DNA of 16,096 nucleotides from an uncultured Bacilli bacterium (GCA_934122215.1 CAKOWF010000024.1:1-16096), one strand, 5' to 3'; shown: positions 6,945 through 14,747, counted from the stretch's first letter. Translations and numbers: made by a program. The notes: generated from the letters alone by a model not told the origin.

Positions 6945-8695
6945 AAAATATTAAAGAAGAAGAATATTTAAGTAAATTAAATCATAGTTGTGCCCATTTA
7001 TTAGCGCAAGCAGTAAAACATTTATATCCTCATGCAATGTTTTGGGTAGGGCCTGTAATAGAAGAAGGATTTTACTATGATATTGATTTAGGTGATGACG
7101 TAATCAAAGAAGAAGATTTACCAAAAATCGAAAAAGAAATGAAGAAAATTGCTAAAGATGGTAAAAGAATAGTAAGACATGAATTAACAAAAGAAGAAGC
7201 TTTAGAAATGTTTAAAAACGATCCATATAAGATTGATTTAATATCTAGAATGGATGAAAAAGATACTGTTATATCTTGTTATACACAAGGTGATTTTACT
7301 GATTTATGTAGAGGACCACATGTTGACACAGTAAAAGAATTAAAACATTTTAAATTATTAAAAGTAAGTGGAGCATACTGGAAAGGTGATTCAAAAAATA
7401 AAATGTTGCAACGTATTTATGGTGTTTGTTATGAAACTGAAGAAGAATTAGAAGAACATCTAAAACTAATACAAGAAGCAAAAGAGAGAGATCATAGAAA
7501 ACTAGGAAAAGATTTAGAAATTTTTATGACTAATGAATTAGTAGGTGCAGGTATGCCATTATGGTTACCAAATGGAGCATTAATTAGAAAACAATTAGAA
7601 AACTATATATATGAAAAAGAACAAAAATTAGGATATCAACATGTATATACTCCATGTGTTGGAACAGTAAATTTATATAAAACTTCAGGACATTGGGATC
7701 ATTATAAAGAAAATATGTTTCCATCAATGAAAGTAGATGATGAAGAATTTGTTTTAAGACCAATGAATTGTCCACATCATATGTTAGTTTATAAAAACAA
7801 ATTACATTCATATAGAGATTTACCAATTAGAATAGGTGAATTTGCTACTGATTTTAGATATGAAGCATCAGGAGCAGTAAAAGGTCTTGAAAGAGTTAGA
7901 TGCATGTGTCAAAATGATGCTCACCTATTTGTAACACCAGAACAAATAAAAGATGAATTTAAAAAAGTTGTTAGTTTAATTTTAGATGTATATAAAGATT
8001 TTGGTATTAAAAATTATAAATTTAGATTATCATTAAGAGATAAAAATGATAAAGAAAAATATTTTGATGATGATGAAATGTGGAATGCAGCAGAAGATAA
8101 GTTAAGAGAAGTATTAAATGAATTAAATGTTGAATACTTTGAAGCAATTGGTGAAGCAGCATTCTATGGACCAAAGTTAGATGTTGAAGTAAAACCAGCA
8201 GTAGGTCCAGAAGTAACTTTATCAACTTGTCAATTAGATTTCTTACTTCCTAGAAGGTTTGATTTATCATATATAGATTCTAATGGAGAGAAAAAAATAC
8301 CAGTTGTATTACATAGAGCAATATTTGGTACATTTGATAGGTTTACAGCATTCTTAATTGAAGAAACAAAAGGAACATTTCCAACTTGGTTATGTCCAGT
8401 ACAAGTAAATATTATTCCAGTAAAAAATGAATATCATTTAGAATATTCCAAAAAGGTAGAAGAACTATTAAGAAATAGTAATATAAGAGTAGAATTAGAT
8501 TCTAGGGAAGAAAAACTATCATATAAATTAAGAGAAAGTAGTATAAATAAAATTCCATATACATTAATAATTGGTGACAAAGAGGTAGAAAATAATACAG
8601 TAAGTTATAGATGTTTAGGATCAAATGATACTACAACAATTTCATTAGAAGAGTTTATTAAATATATTAATGATGTTATAGATAATAAAAGATAA
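6941..8695 (+). CDS. thrS: Threonyl-tRNA synthetase lacking the TGS domain
   Basis: This enzyme charges tRNA-Thr. The protein starts directly with the editing/SAD domain, with H15-x3-H19 and C123/H127 forming the editing metal site. The class II catalytic core follows, with motif 2 around FRYEASGAVKGLERVR (305-320, R306), active-site zinc ligands C277, H328 and H458, and a motif 3 region HRAIFGTFDRF. The C-terminal anticodon-binding domain runs from about 482 to 577. The zinc and motif 2 residues align to E. coli C334, H385, H511 and R363. At 584 aa it lacks the N-terminal TGS (ubiquitin-like) domain of the usual 640-aa form; mollicute enzymes share this shortening. The AAAGGAG ribosome binding site lies in the upstream gene, which overlaps by four bases. 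Expression is under the T-box leader. Confidence 0.97.
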   Translation: MKNIKEEEYLSKLNHSCAHLLAQAVKHLYPHAMFWVGPVIEEGFYYDIDLGDDVIKEEDLPKIEKEMKKIAKDGKRIVRHELTKEEALEMFKNDPYKIDLISRMDEKDTVISCYTQGDFTDLCRGPHVDTVKELKHFKLLKVSGAYWKGDSKNKMLQRIYGVCYETEEELEEHLKLIQEAKERDHRKLGKDLEIFMTNELVGAGMPLWLPNGALIRKQLENYIYEKEQKLGYQHVYTPCVGTVNLYKTSGHWDHYKENMFPSMKVDDEEFVLRPMNCPHHMLVYKNKLHSYRDLPIRIGEFATDFRYEASGAVKGLERVRCMCQNDAHLFVTPEQIKDEFKKVVSLILDVYKDFGIKNYKFRLSLRDKNDKEKYFDDDEMWNAAEDKLREVLNELNVEYFEAIGEAAFYGPKLDVEVKPAVGPEVTLSTCQLDFLLPRRFDLSYIDSNGEKKIPVVLHRAIFGTFDRFTAFLIEETKGTFPTWLCPVQVNIIPVKNEYHLEYSKKVEELLRNSNIRVELDSREEKLSYKLRESSINKIPYTLIIGDKEVENNTVSYRCLGSNDTTTISLEEFIKYINDVIDNKR

Positions 8696-8697
8696 CT

Positions 8698-8725
8698 AAA
8701 AGTGAACTACTATGTTCACTTTTTT
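8698..8725 (+). terminator. Terminator of the thrS unit
   Basis: A perfect 10-bp stem (8698-8707 with 8714-8723), 6-nt loop and six T (8720-8725), beginning two bases after the thrS stop. Confidence 0.92.
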
Positions 8726-8737
8726 GATAAAAATATT

Positions 8738-8765
8738 TTGACATTTATAAAAAAAATGATATAAT
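8738..8765 (+). promoter_or_regulatory. Consensus sigma-A promoter for the repeat-protein gene
   Basis: A perfect TTGACA (8738-8743), 16-nt spacer and perfect TATAAT (8760-8765), with TGA just before the -10 (8757-8759). This is the strongest promoter match in the window and suggests high constitutive transcription. Confidence 0.92.
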
Positions 8766-8798
8766 ATTAAGAAATTAAATTTGAAGGGGGAATTTTTG

Positions 8799-10082
8799 AT
8801 GGAAACAGAAACTATAAAAAATGATATATTAGAAATAAAAAAATTAATTGATCAAGAAAAATATGCCGATGCACTATTGTTATGTAATAAATACCCTAAT
8901 AATATAAAAACAATAAATTTAAAAATATCTGTATATGTTGCTCAAAAGAAATTAGAACAGGCTTTATGTTTATGTAATAAATTTGAAAATGAATATACGA
9001 TTCAAATAAGAAAAGCTTCAATATTACTTAAAATGAATGAATATGATGAATTACAAAATTTTTGTAGTAAATATAAAGAAAATAAAATTTTGAATTTATA
9101 TAAAGCTAAGGCCTTAATAAATTTAGAAAAATATGAAGAAGCAATAAAAGCATGTAATGAAGTACCTAATAATGCTAATGTTCAAGAACGAAAAGTAATA
9201 GCGTTAGAAAAATTAGGAAGAATAAAAGAAGCTATAGAAATATGTAATTCTGAGCAATTTAAATCAGATGAAAGATTTATAAAAAAATATGAAGAACTTA
9301 GTAAAAAATATCAAATTGGGAATAGACACTCACAAGGATGCGAAATATTAACTCGTATTTATGATAATACTATAACAAAAGAATTAATAGAACAAAGTGA
9401 ACTTAATAAATATATGAAAACTATCTTTTTAATAGCATATTATGAAAAATATAATAAAAAGGCAGGTATTCAATTTGTAAAAGAGCAAAAAAAATCTACA
9501 ACGGATGGATATTTATTAAAAATATTAAATAAATTATATGACAGATTAATATCCAAAAAAACATTATTTGACATTAGCTTATATTCTACATTGACATGTT
9601 GTGAAATTGATTTTAGCAAGGTAACATCTCAAAAAGAAACAAAAGAAGAAAAAAATACAATAGAAACAATGCCAATAGAAAAGGGGGATAATATGGAAAT
9701 ACAAGTACCATTAAAAAAACAAAAGAAAGAAAGCAAAATTATATCAGTTCAAGGTAAGAAAGTAGATCATAGAGCACCAACTACAAGTAAAACAAAAATT
9801 ATAAATGTTCCACAAAAACAAGAAGAACAAAATGAAACAAATATTTTAATCAAAGATGTTTTTGATAAAGAATTACTTGAAATAGGTAAATATATATATG
9901 TACAAATGAATTCTAGAAGACAAAAAGATGCTGTAAAAGCATGGGATAGATTAGAAAGTTTATCATATGAACCAATTACTAACAAAAAAGCAGTAGAAAA
10001 AATTATTCATTTGATATATGTTCATGCCTCATATACTGATTCAATGGAATTAAATGAAAAAAAATATGCAAAATACTTATAA
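8799..10082 (+). CDS. Cytoplasmic helical-repeat (TPR-like) protein with 30-residue repeats
   Basis: I recognise no named gene. The N-terminal part (about 21-170) holds five helical repeats in an exact 30-residue register: Cys at 29, 59, 89, 119 and 149, each followed by Asn or Ser. A (K/E/R)-(hydrophobic)-x-x-(A/L) start recurs at 21, 51, 81, 111 and 141. The pattern resembles TPR/Sel1-like alpha-alpha repeats but is shorter than the 34-residue TPR. A helical middle (about 170-275), a charged low-complexity linker (about 276-345) and a helical C-terminal domain (about 350-427) follow. There is no signal peptide or membrane segment. The start is the ATG at 8799 with AAGGGGG at 8784-8790; a TTG at 8781 in frame precedes that site. 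A second AAGGGGG lies before Met299 (see findings). It has its own promoter and terminator, so it is monocistronic. The role is unknown; a scaffold for protein contacts is an inference from the repeats. Confidence 0.8.
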   Translation: METETIKNDILEIKKLIDQEKYADALLLCNKYPNNIKTINLKISVYVAQKKLEQALCLCNKFENEYTIQIRKASILLKMNEYDELQNFCSKYKENKILNLYKAKALINLEKYEEAIKACNEVPNNANVQERKVIALEKLGRIKEAIEICNSEQFKSDERFIKKYEELSKKYQIGNRHSQGCEILTRIYDNTITKELIEQSELNKYMKTIFLIAYYEKYNKKAGIQFVKEQKKSTTDGYLLKILNKLYDRLISKKTLFDISLYSTLTCCEIDFSKVTSQKETKEEKNTIETMPIEKGDNMEIQVPLKKQKKESKIISVQGKKVDHRAPTTSKTKIINVPQKQEEQNETNILIKDVFDKELLEIGKYIYVQMNSRRQKDAVKAWDRLESLSYEPITNKKAVEKIIHLIYVHASYTDSMELNEKKYAKYL

Positions 10083-10106
10083 ACTTGTCATTAGACAAGT
10101 TTTTTT
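10081..10106 (+). terminator. Terminator overlapping the repeat-protein stop codon
   Basis: A 9-bp stem (10081-10089 with 10094-10102), 4-nt loop and seven T (10100-10106). The stem begins inside the TAA stop at 10080-10082. Confidence 0.9.
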
Positions 10107-10113
10107 GTATAAT
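10085..10113 (+). promoter_or_regulatory. Promoter of the flippase gene, embedded in the terminator
   Basis: TTGTCA (10085-10090), 17-nt spacer and TATAAT (10108-10113). The -35 is the left arm of the terminator hairpin. The -10 ends 16 bases before the ATG, giving a leader of about 9-10 nt with the AGGTGATA site at its very 5' end. Confidence 0.65.
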
Positions 10114-10128
10114 TAAATAGGTGATAGA

Positions 10129-11670
10129 ATGAATAGAGCAGAAGCTTCAGTAAAAAATTCTAGTTTTTCAATTATTACACAAGTATTAACTGTAATAATT
10201 AATTTTGCAGTAAAAACAGTTTTTATATATGCTTTAGGTAGTGAATATTTAGGTGTAAATGGCTTGTTTTCAAACATAATAACCATGCTTTCATTAGCTG
10301 ATTTAGGCATAGGTGTTGCTATTCCATATAGTTTATATAAACCTTTATCAGAAAAAAATAATGAAAAAATAAAAACTTTAATGAATTTTTATAAAAAAAT
10401 ATATAATATAATAGGAATTGTTGTATTGTTGATTGGATTATCAATAACACCATTTTTACCATTAATAATAAAAGATATGCCAGAAAATATTCCACATATT
10501 TATTTAATATATGATTTATTTGTAATTCATTCAGCATCTAGTTATTTCTTTGTATATAAAAAATTTTTGATAGATTCTGATCAAAAAAGTTACATTACTA
10601 GTAAAATCATATTTATTTTTTCCACAGTTTTATCAATAATTCAAATATTTATTTTAATTTTTACACATAATTTTGTATTATTCTTATTATCTAGTATTTT
10701 TATTGTAATAATTCAAAATATATATATATCCAAAAAAGCAAATAAAATGTATCCTTGTTTAAAAGAAAAAAATATAGAACAATTAGATAAAAAAGAATAC
10801 AATGAAATTAAAAAGAATATCTCATCATTATTTATATATAAAGTTGGTAATGTAATAATGAATGGTACAGATAATATAGTAATTTCTAAAATAATAGGTC
10901 TTATAGAAGTTGGAATATATTCAAATTATTTGCTTATTATAAATTCAATATATAATATTTTAAATCAAATATTTAATGCTATAACATCAAGTATTGGTAA
11001 TTTAGTAGTAACAACAGATGAAAAAAGAAGTCTAAATGTATATGAAAATTTAAATTTTTTTACATTTGCTTTATATGGAACAGTATGTATTTGTATAATG
11101 GTATTAATTAATCCATTTATAAATATATGGATTGGCGAAAGTTACTTGTTAAGTAATTTAGTATCATTTTTAATAGCTTTTAATTTGTTTTTAACTGGTA
11201 TGCAGAGTGTTACTTCATCATTTAGAAATGCATATGGATTATTTTATAAAGCTAAATATAGACCAGTATTAATGTGTATACTAAATATAGTCATTTCTGT
11301 CATTTTAGCTAAATATATAGGAATAGCTGGAGTTATATTAGGTACTATAATTAGTAAATTAGTTACTGTTATATGGTTAGATCCATATATAATATATCAT
11401 TATGGTTTTAAAGAAAATGTAAATAAATTTTATAAACAATATATGATATATGTAGTATGTTATTTAACTATTAATTTTGTTATTTATATGTTATACAAGT
11501 ACATAGTTATAAATAATATATTTATGTTTATTATTTATGGTATTTTAACATTTATAGTAATTGCTTCAATAATATGTTTACTATTCCATAAAACAAAAGA
11601 ATTTAAATATTTTTATAATTACTTTATGATAAAATTCAACAAAATTTTAAAGAAAAAAAGATTATCATAA
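10129..11670 (+). CDS. Oligosaccharide/polysaccharide flippase-type membrane protein (MOP superfamily)
   Basis: A 513-aa polytopic membrane protein of the Wzx/RfbX-like group, which moves lipid-linked sugar units across the membrane. Supporting features are the N-terminal SFSIITQVLTVIINFAVKTV helix followed by YLGVNGLFSNIITMLSLADLG, the typical start of these proteins. About 12-14 hydrophobic segments follow, with a basic loop around 200-240 and a Lys-rich tail (KFNKILKKKRLS). Family length is usually 450-520. It has no neighbouring glycosyltransferases, so the substrate is unknown; capsule, teichoic acid-like or spore-surface sugars are all possible. The AGGTGATA ribosome binding site lies eight bases from the ATG. 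The cse60-like gene follows after 13 bases, probably on the same transcript. Confidence 0.85.
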   Translation: MNRAEASVKNSSFSIITQVLTVIINFAVKTVFIYALGSEYLGVNGLFSNIITMLSLADLGIGVAIPYSLYKPLSEKNNEKIKTLMNFYKKIYNIIGIVVLLIGLSITPFLPLIIKDMPENIPHIYLIYDLFVIHSASSYFFVYKKFLIDSDQKSYITSKIIFIFSTVLSIIQIFILIFTHNFVLFLLSSIFIVIIQNIYISKKANKMYPCLKEKNIEQLDKKEYNEIKKNISSLFIYKVGNVIMNGTDNIVISKIIGLIEVGIYSNYLLIINSIYNILNQIFNAITSSIGNLVVTTDEKRSLNVYENLNFFTFALYGTVCICIMVLINPFINIWIGESYLLSNLVSFLIAFNLFLTGMQSVTSSFRNAYGLFYKAKYRPVLMCILNIVISVILAKYIGIAGVILGTIISKLVTVIWLDPYIIYHYGFKENVNKFYKQYMIYVVCYLTINFVIYMLYKYIVINNIFMFIIYGILTFIVIASIICLLFHKTKEFKYFYNYFMIKFNKILKKKRLS

Positions 11671-11683
11671 TATTGGTGATAAT

Positions 11684-11851
11684 ATGAAAGTAAAATTATT
11701 CGATGAAGCACATGAATTAGATTTAGAAAAAGCAATCAATGAATTTCTACAAAATGATATTGAAGTAATTGATATTAAATATGAAGTAGCAATCAGTGTT
11801 TTTTCTGAAGAACAAATTTATTGTTATTCAGCAATGATAATTTATAGTTAG
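11684..11851 (+). CDS. cse60: Cse60-like small sporulation protein
   Basis: A 55-aa gene with GGTGAT four bases before the ATG. The sequence runs MKVKLFDEAHELDLEKAI at the start and EEQIYCYSAMIIYS at the end, with IDIKYEVAIS in between. This fits my recollection of Bacillus Cse60 and the spore Cse60 family: a V-K-(V/L)-F-D-E-x-H opening, a helical segment, then two beta strands with IYC(F/Y)SA. In Bacillus the gene is under sigma-E control and its biochemical role is unknown. Here it follows the flippase by 13 bases with no good sigma-E promoter, and its TAG is the first bases of a terminator. Codon use and base composition match the neighbours. The family call is from memory of the motif, without a search. 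Confidence 0.75.
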   Translation: MKVKLFDEAHELDLEKAINEFLQNDIEVIDIKYEVAISVFSEEQIYCYSAMIIYS

Positions 11852-11880
11852 GACATACTTTTAAGTATAGTCCTTTTATT
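11851..11880 (+). terminator. Terminator after the cse60-like gene
   Basis: GGAC-ATACT pairs with AGTAT-A-GTCC (11851-11859 with 11864-11873, one bulged A). The loop is 4 nt and a T-rich tail TTTTATT follows (11874-11880). Confidence 0.75.
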
Positions 11881-11887
11881 ATAAATG

Positions 11888-11896
11888 TGATATTAT
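11888..11896 (+). promoter_or_regulatory. Extended -10 promoter of the U32 gene
   Basis: TGA-TATTAT ends 15 bases before the ATG, with no recognisable -35 (an upstream terminator occupies that place). It has the same short-leader layout as fhs and the flippase gene. Confidence 0.55.
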
Positions 11897-11911
11897 ATTT
11901 ATGGTGATGTT

Positions 11912-14092
11912 ATGAAAAAACCAGAGTTACTAGCGCCAGCTGGAAGTTTTGATAGTTTAATAGCAGCTATAGAAGCAGGATGTGACGCTGTATATTTAAG
12001 TGGAACTATGTTTGGTGCTCGTAAATTCGCAGCTAATTTTAATAATGAAGAATTAATAGAAGCTATAAAATATGCCCATAAATATAAAGTAAAAGTATAT
12101 GTAACAGTAAATACTTTAATATATGAAGATGAAGTAGAAGAATTTTTAAATTATATAGATTTTTTACACAGGTCAAATGTAGATGCTGTTATAATGCAAG
12201 ATATTGGTATGATGGACTTAGTTAGAAAAACTTATCCTAATTTAAATATTCATGCTTCAACACAAATGCATATTCATAATTTAGAAGGAACTAAATTTAT
12301 GGAAAATTTAGGACTAGAAAGAGTAGTACTAGCTAGAGAAACAAGTTATGAAGATATAAAAAAAATAAAAGAAAATACCAATATTCAGTTAGAAATATTT
12401 ATTCATGGAGCACTTTGTATGTGTTATTCAGGACAGTGCCTAATGTCTAGCCTAATAGGTGGTAGAAGTGGTAATAGAGGAACTTGTACTCAATGTTGTC
12501 GTTTACCATATGATTTAATAAGTGATAATAAAAAGGTAAATAAAGATAAATATTTACTTAGTACAAAAGATTTAAATTCAATAGATAATTTATATAAATT
12601 ACTAGAATTAAATATTGATAGTTTAAAAATAGAAGGAAGAATGAAAAGCCCAGAATATGTTTACCAAGTTGTAAAAATATATCGAATTATAATAGATAAT
12701 TATTATTTGAATAAAAAAGTAAATATAGAAGATGAAGTAAAAAAATTACAAGTAATATTCAATAGAAAATTTACTAAAGGTTTCTTATTTAATGAAGAAA
12801 ATAATAATTTTATAAACCCATACCGTCCAAATCATATGGGTATAGAAATAGGTAAAGTAATAGACTATAAAAATGGATTTGCTAAAGTATTATTAAAAGA
12901 TAATTTAAGTCTTTTAGATGGAATTAGAATAATAGATAAAAGTGATAATGGTTTTATAGTAACAAAAATGTTTAAAAATAAAAAAGAAGTAGAAAAAGCT
13001 TTTAAAAATGATGTAATAGAAATAAAAGTAGATAAAGTAAATATTAATACTATCGTTGTAAAAACGAAAGATAATGAATTAATAAATGAAATAAAAAAAG
13101 AAATAAATAGTAAAAAAAGAAAATTATCTTTAAATGGTAAAATAATAATACACAAAAATAAACCAATTCATTTAATAGTTTACTTAGATGATAAATGTAT
13201 AGAATTAGATGGTGATTTAGTAGATAGTTCAATAAATAATCCTACTACTAAAGAAGATGTATTAAAAAGATTTAAAAAATTAGGAAATACCAATTTCATA
13301 TTTGATAATTTAGATGTAGAAATTGATGATGATGTATTTATAAGAATATATTCATTAAATGAACTAAGAAGAAATATGGTAGAAAAACTATATGAAATTC
13401 TTTTAACAAAAAGTAATTATAAAAAACAAACATATAATATTAAATTAAATGAATATAAAGAAAATTTAGGATTTAGTGTTTTAATAAATGATATAGAAGA
13501 TTATAATAATATAAAAAATAAAAATATTAAATATATTTATTTAAATAAAGAACTCTATGATAAAATAGATGATTCTAGAAAAATATTAAAATTAGATCGA
13601 GTGTTACTAAATCATGTACCAAACGATAATGAATGTTTACTAGGAGAATTAGGTAGTGTTTATTACTATAAAAAAGGATTTACTGATTATTCTTTAAATG
13701 TAGTAAATTCATATTCAGTAGCTTTCTTAAATAGTATGGGTATAAAAAGAGTTACTTTATCATATGAATTAAATGATTATCAAATTAAAAATATAATAAA
13801 TGAGTTTAAAAAAAGATATAATATGTTACCAAATTTAGAACTTATTGTGTCATCATATCCAGAAGTAATGGTAACAAAATTTAATTTGGTAAAATATTTC
13901 AATTTAAAAAATAATAATAACTATTTAAGGGATACTTATAATAATTTATTTAAAATAATTGAAAATAATAATGGAATGACTATAAAATTTTATAAAAAAA
14001 TAAAATTAGATTCATATCAAAAATATTTTGATATGGGAATTAATACCTTAAGAATTCATATTGAAGATAAAGAAGATTATAAAAATATTTAG
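11912..14092 (+). CDS. U32-family protein, probable RNA hydroxylation factor (RlhA/TrhP-like)
   Basis: U32 proteins were named as peptidases, but characterised members (RlhA on 23S rRNA; TrhP on tRNA U34) carry an iron-sulfur cluster and support prephenate-dependent RNA hydroxylation. The N-terminal barrel starts with PELLAPAGSFDSLIAAIEAGCDAVYL. Conserved stretches are HASTQMHIHN (114-123), HGALCMCYSGQC (165-176), GGRSGNRGTCTQCCRLPY (183-200) and the SLKIEGRMKSPEYVY segment. Cysteines C169, C176, C192 and C196 are the likely cluster ligands; C171 and C195 are extra. The long second half (about 300-726) corresponds to the RlhA-type extension and is Lys/Asn-rich. Length 726 aa fits the long RlhA-like class, so rRNA is the more likely target, though that is inference. 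The GGTGAT ribosome binding site lies five bases from the ATG. It is monocistronic. Confidence 0.85.
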   Translation: MKKPELLAPAGSFDSLIAAIEAGCDAVYLSGTMFGARKFAANFNNEELIEAIKYAHKYKVKVYVTVNTLIYEDEVEEFLNYIDFLHRSNVDAVIMQDIGMMDLVRKTYPNLNIHASTQMHIHNLEGTKFMENLGLERVVLARETSYEDIKKIKENTNIQLEIFIHGALCMCYSGQCLMSSLIGGRSGNRGTCTQCCRLPYDLISDNKKVNKDKYLLSTKDLNSIDNLYKLLELNIDSLKIEGRMKSPEYVYQVVKIYRIIIDNYYLNKKVNIEDEVKKLQVIFNRKFTKGFLFNEENNNFINPYRPNHMGIEIGKVIDYKNGFAKVLLKDNLSLLDGIRIIDKSDNGFIVTKMFKNKKEVEKAFKNDVIEIKVDKVNINTIVVKTKDNELINEIKKEINSKKRKLSLNGKIIIHKNKPIHLIVYLDDKCIELDGDLVDSSINNPTTKEDVLKRFKKLGNTNFIFDNLDVEIDDDVFIRIYSLNELRRNMVEKLYEILLTKSNYKKQTYNIKLNEYKENLGFSVLINDIEDYNNIKNKNIKYIYLNKELYDKIDDSRKILKLDRVLLNHVPNDNECLLGELGSVYYYKKGFTDYSLNVVNSYSVAFLNSMGIKRVTLSYELNDYQIKNIINEFKKRYNMLPNLELIVSSYPEVMVTKFNLVKYFNLKNNNNYLRDTYNNLFKIIENNNGMTIKFYKKIKLDSYQKYFDMGINTLRIHIEDKEDYKNI

Positions 14093-14112
14093 TTTAACTG
14101 AATATTTTTTTT
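14081..14112 (+). terminator. Terminator of the U32 gene
   Basis: An A-rich arm overlapping the stop codon (14081-14092) pairs with 14098-14109 through one T.G pair, with a 5-nt loop and an eight-T run (14105-14112). Its right arm doubles as the -35-like element of the next promoter. Confidence 0.8.
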
Positions 14113-14127
14113 GTTTAATCATATATT
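14100..14127 (+). promoter_or_regulatory. Candidate sigma-E-type promoter of spoIIIAH-like gene
   Basis: GAATATTT (14100-14107) fits the sigma-E -35 pattern KMATATTT. CATATATT (14120-14127) fits the -10 pattern CATACAHT at seven of eight positions. The spacer is 12 nt, shorter than the 13-15 usually quoted. The same layout precedes gerM. Confidence 0.45.
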
Positions 14128-14156
14128 TTATTAGATAAGTACTGGAGGAATAATTA

Positions 14157-14657
14157 ATGATTAATAAAAAAAATATATGGTTTTTAACTTTATTTAGTTT
14201 GATTTTAGTATTAAGTGTTTATTATATAACGATGCCATCAGAATTATTATTAAATAATACTAATTTTACAACTCCAACTATTAATAATAATAGTGATAAC
14301 ATTACCATAGAACCTAGTAGTGTTGTAGGAGTACTTAAGGCAGAAGATAATGATTCATTTTTAAAACAATTAGATTCATTAAAAATAATATTAATGGATA
14401 AAGAAAAAAGTACAGAAGAAAAAAATACTGCATTTGATAAAATGAAGAAATTAAATATAAATAAAACTTTAGAAGAACAAATAGAAAAATCCTTAAGTGA
14501 TACTTTTAGTTTAAAAACTTTTGTTAAAATAAAAGATGATCAAGTAAAAGTAGTTGTTGAAAGTTCTGATCATGATATAAGTATGGCTAATAAAATTATG
14601 AATTTGGTTCAAAGTAATTTTGAAAATAAAATGTATGTTACTGTAGATTTTAAATAA
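14157..14657 (+). CDS. spoIIIAH: SpoIIIAH-like sporulation protein
   Basis: SpoIIIAH sits in the mother-cell outer forespore membrane, forms a ring related to secretion-system YscJ/FliF rings and pairs with SpoIIQ across the intermembrane space. This 166-aa protein has one N-terminal membrane helix (about 8-26, WFLTLFSLILVLSVYYI), a polar Thr/Asn-rich linker (about 34-52), a helical segment (about 66-115) and a C-terminal alpha/beta region. That region ends in FVKIKDDQVKVVVES and IMNLVQSNFENKMYVTVDFK, the ring-building-motif pattern of the family. Length is slightly below the Bacillus protein (218 aa). GGAGG lies eight bases from the ATG. It stands alone here: the gene before it is U32 and the one after is gerE, so spoIIIAA-AG are not adjacent upstream as they would be in Bacillus. 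Confidence 0.85.
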   Translation: MINKKNIWFLTLFSLILVLSVYYITMPSELLLNNTNFTTPTINNNSDNITIEPSSVVGVLKAEDNDSFLKQLDSLKIILMDKEKSTEEKNTAFDKMKKLNINKTLEEQIEKSLSDTFSLKTFVKIKDDQVKVVVESSDHDISMANKIMNLVQSNFENKMYVTVDFK

Positions 14658-14679
14658 AACAATTTTGTTTTATTTTTTT
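14652..14679 (+). terminator. Terminator overlapping the spoIIIAH-like stop codon
   Basis: A 9-bp A/T-rich stem (14652-14660 with 14667-14675) spans the TAA at 14655-14657. The loop is 6 nt and a seven-T run (14673-14679) follows. Confidence 0.8.
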
Positions 14680-14692
14680 AGGCACTAAATCT

Positions 14693-14720
14693 CACATAAA
14701 ATGAGTTGTTACATAAAATA
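14693..14720 (+). promoter_or_regulatory. Candidate sigma-K-type promoter of gerE
   Basis: CACA (14693-14696) and CATAAAATA (14712-14720) fit the sigma-K pattern MACM and CATA-N3-TA with a 15-nt spacer. In Bacillus gerE is transcribed by sigma-K. A direct repeat ACATAAAAT (14695-14703 and 14711-14719) overlaps the two elements. Confidence 0.5.
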
Positions 14721-14735
14721 ATATGAGTAAATATA

Positions 14736-14747
14736 AACCACCCAACT
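14736..14747 (-). promoter_or_regulatory. Possible GerE-binding site in the gerE leader
   Basis: Read on the minus strand this is AGTTGGGTGGTT, matching the Bacillus GerE consensus RWWTRGGYNNYY at 11 of 12 positions as I recall it. It lies about 20 bases downstream of the candidate -10, where binding could repress. A short degenerate motif can occur by chance. Confidence 0.25.

Noticed and set aside
8781..8798. TTG start for the repeat protein
   Set aside because: It precedes the AAGGGGG site that serves ATG 8799, and the six added codons read through that site.
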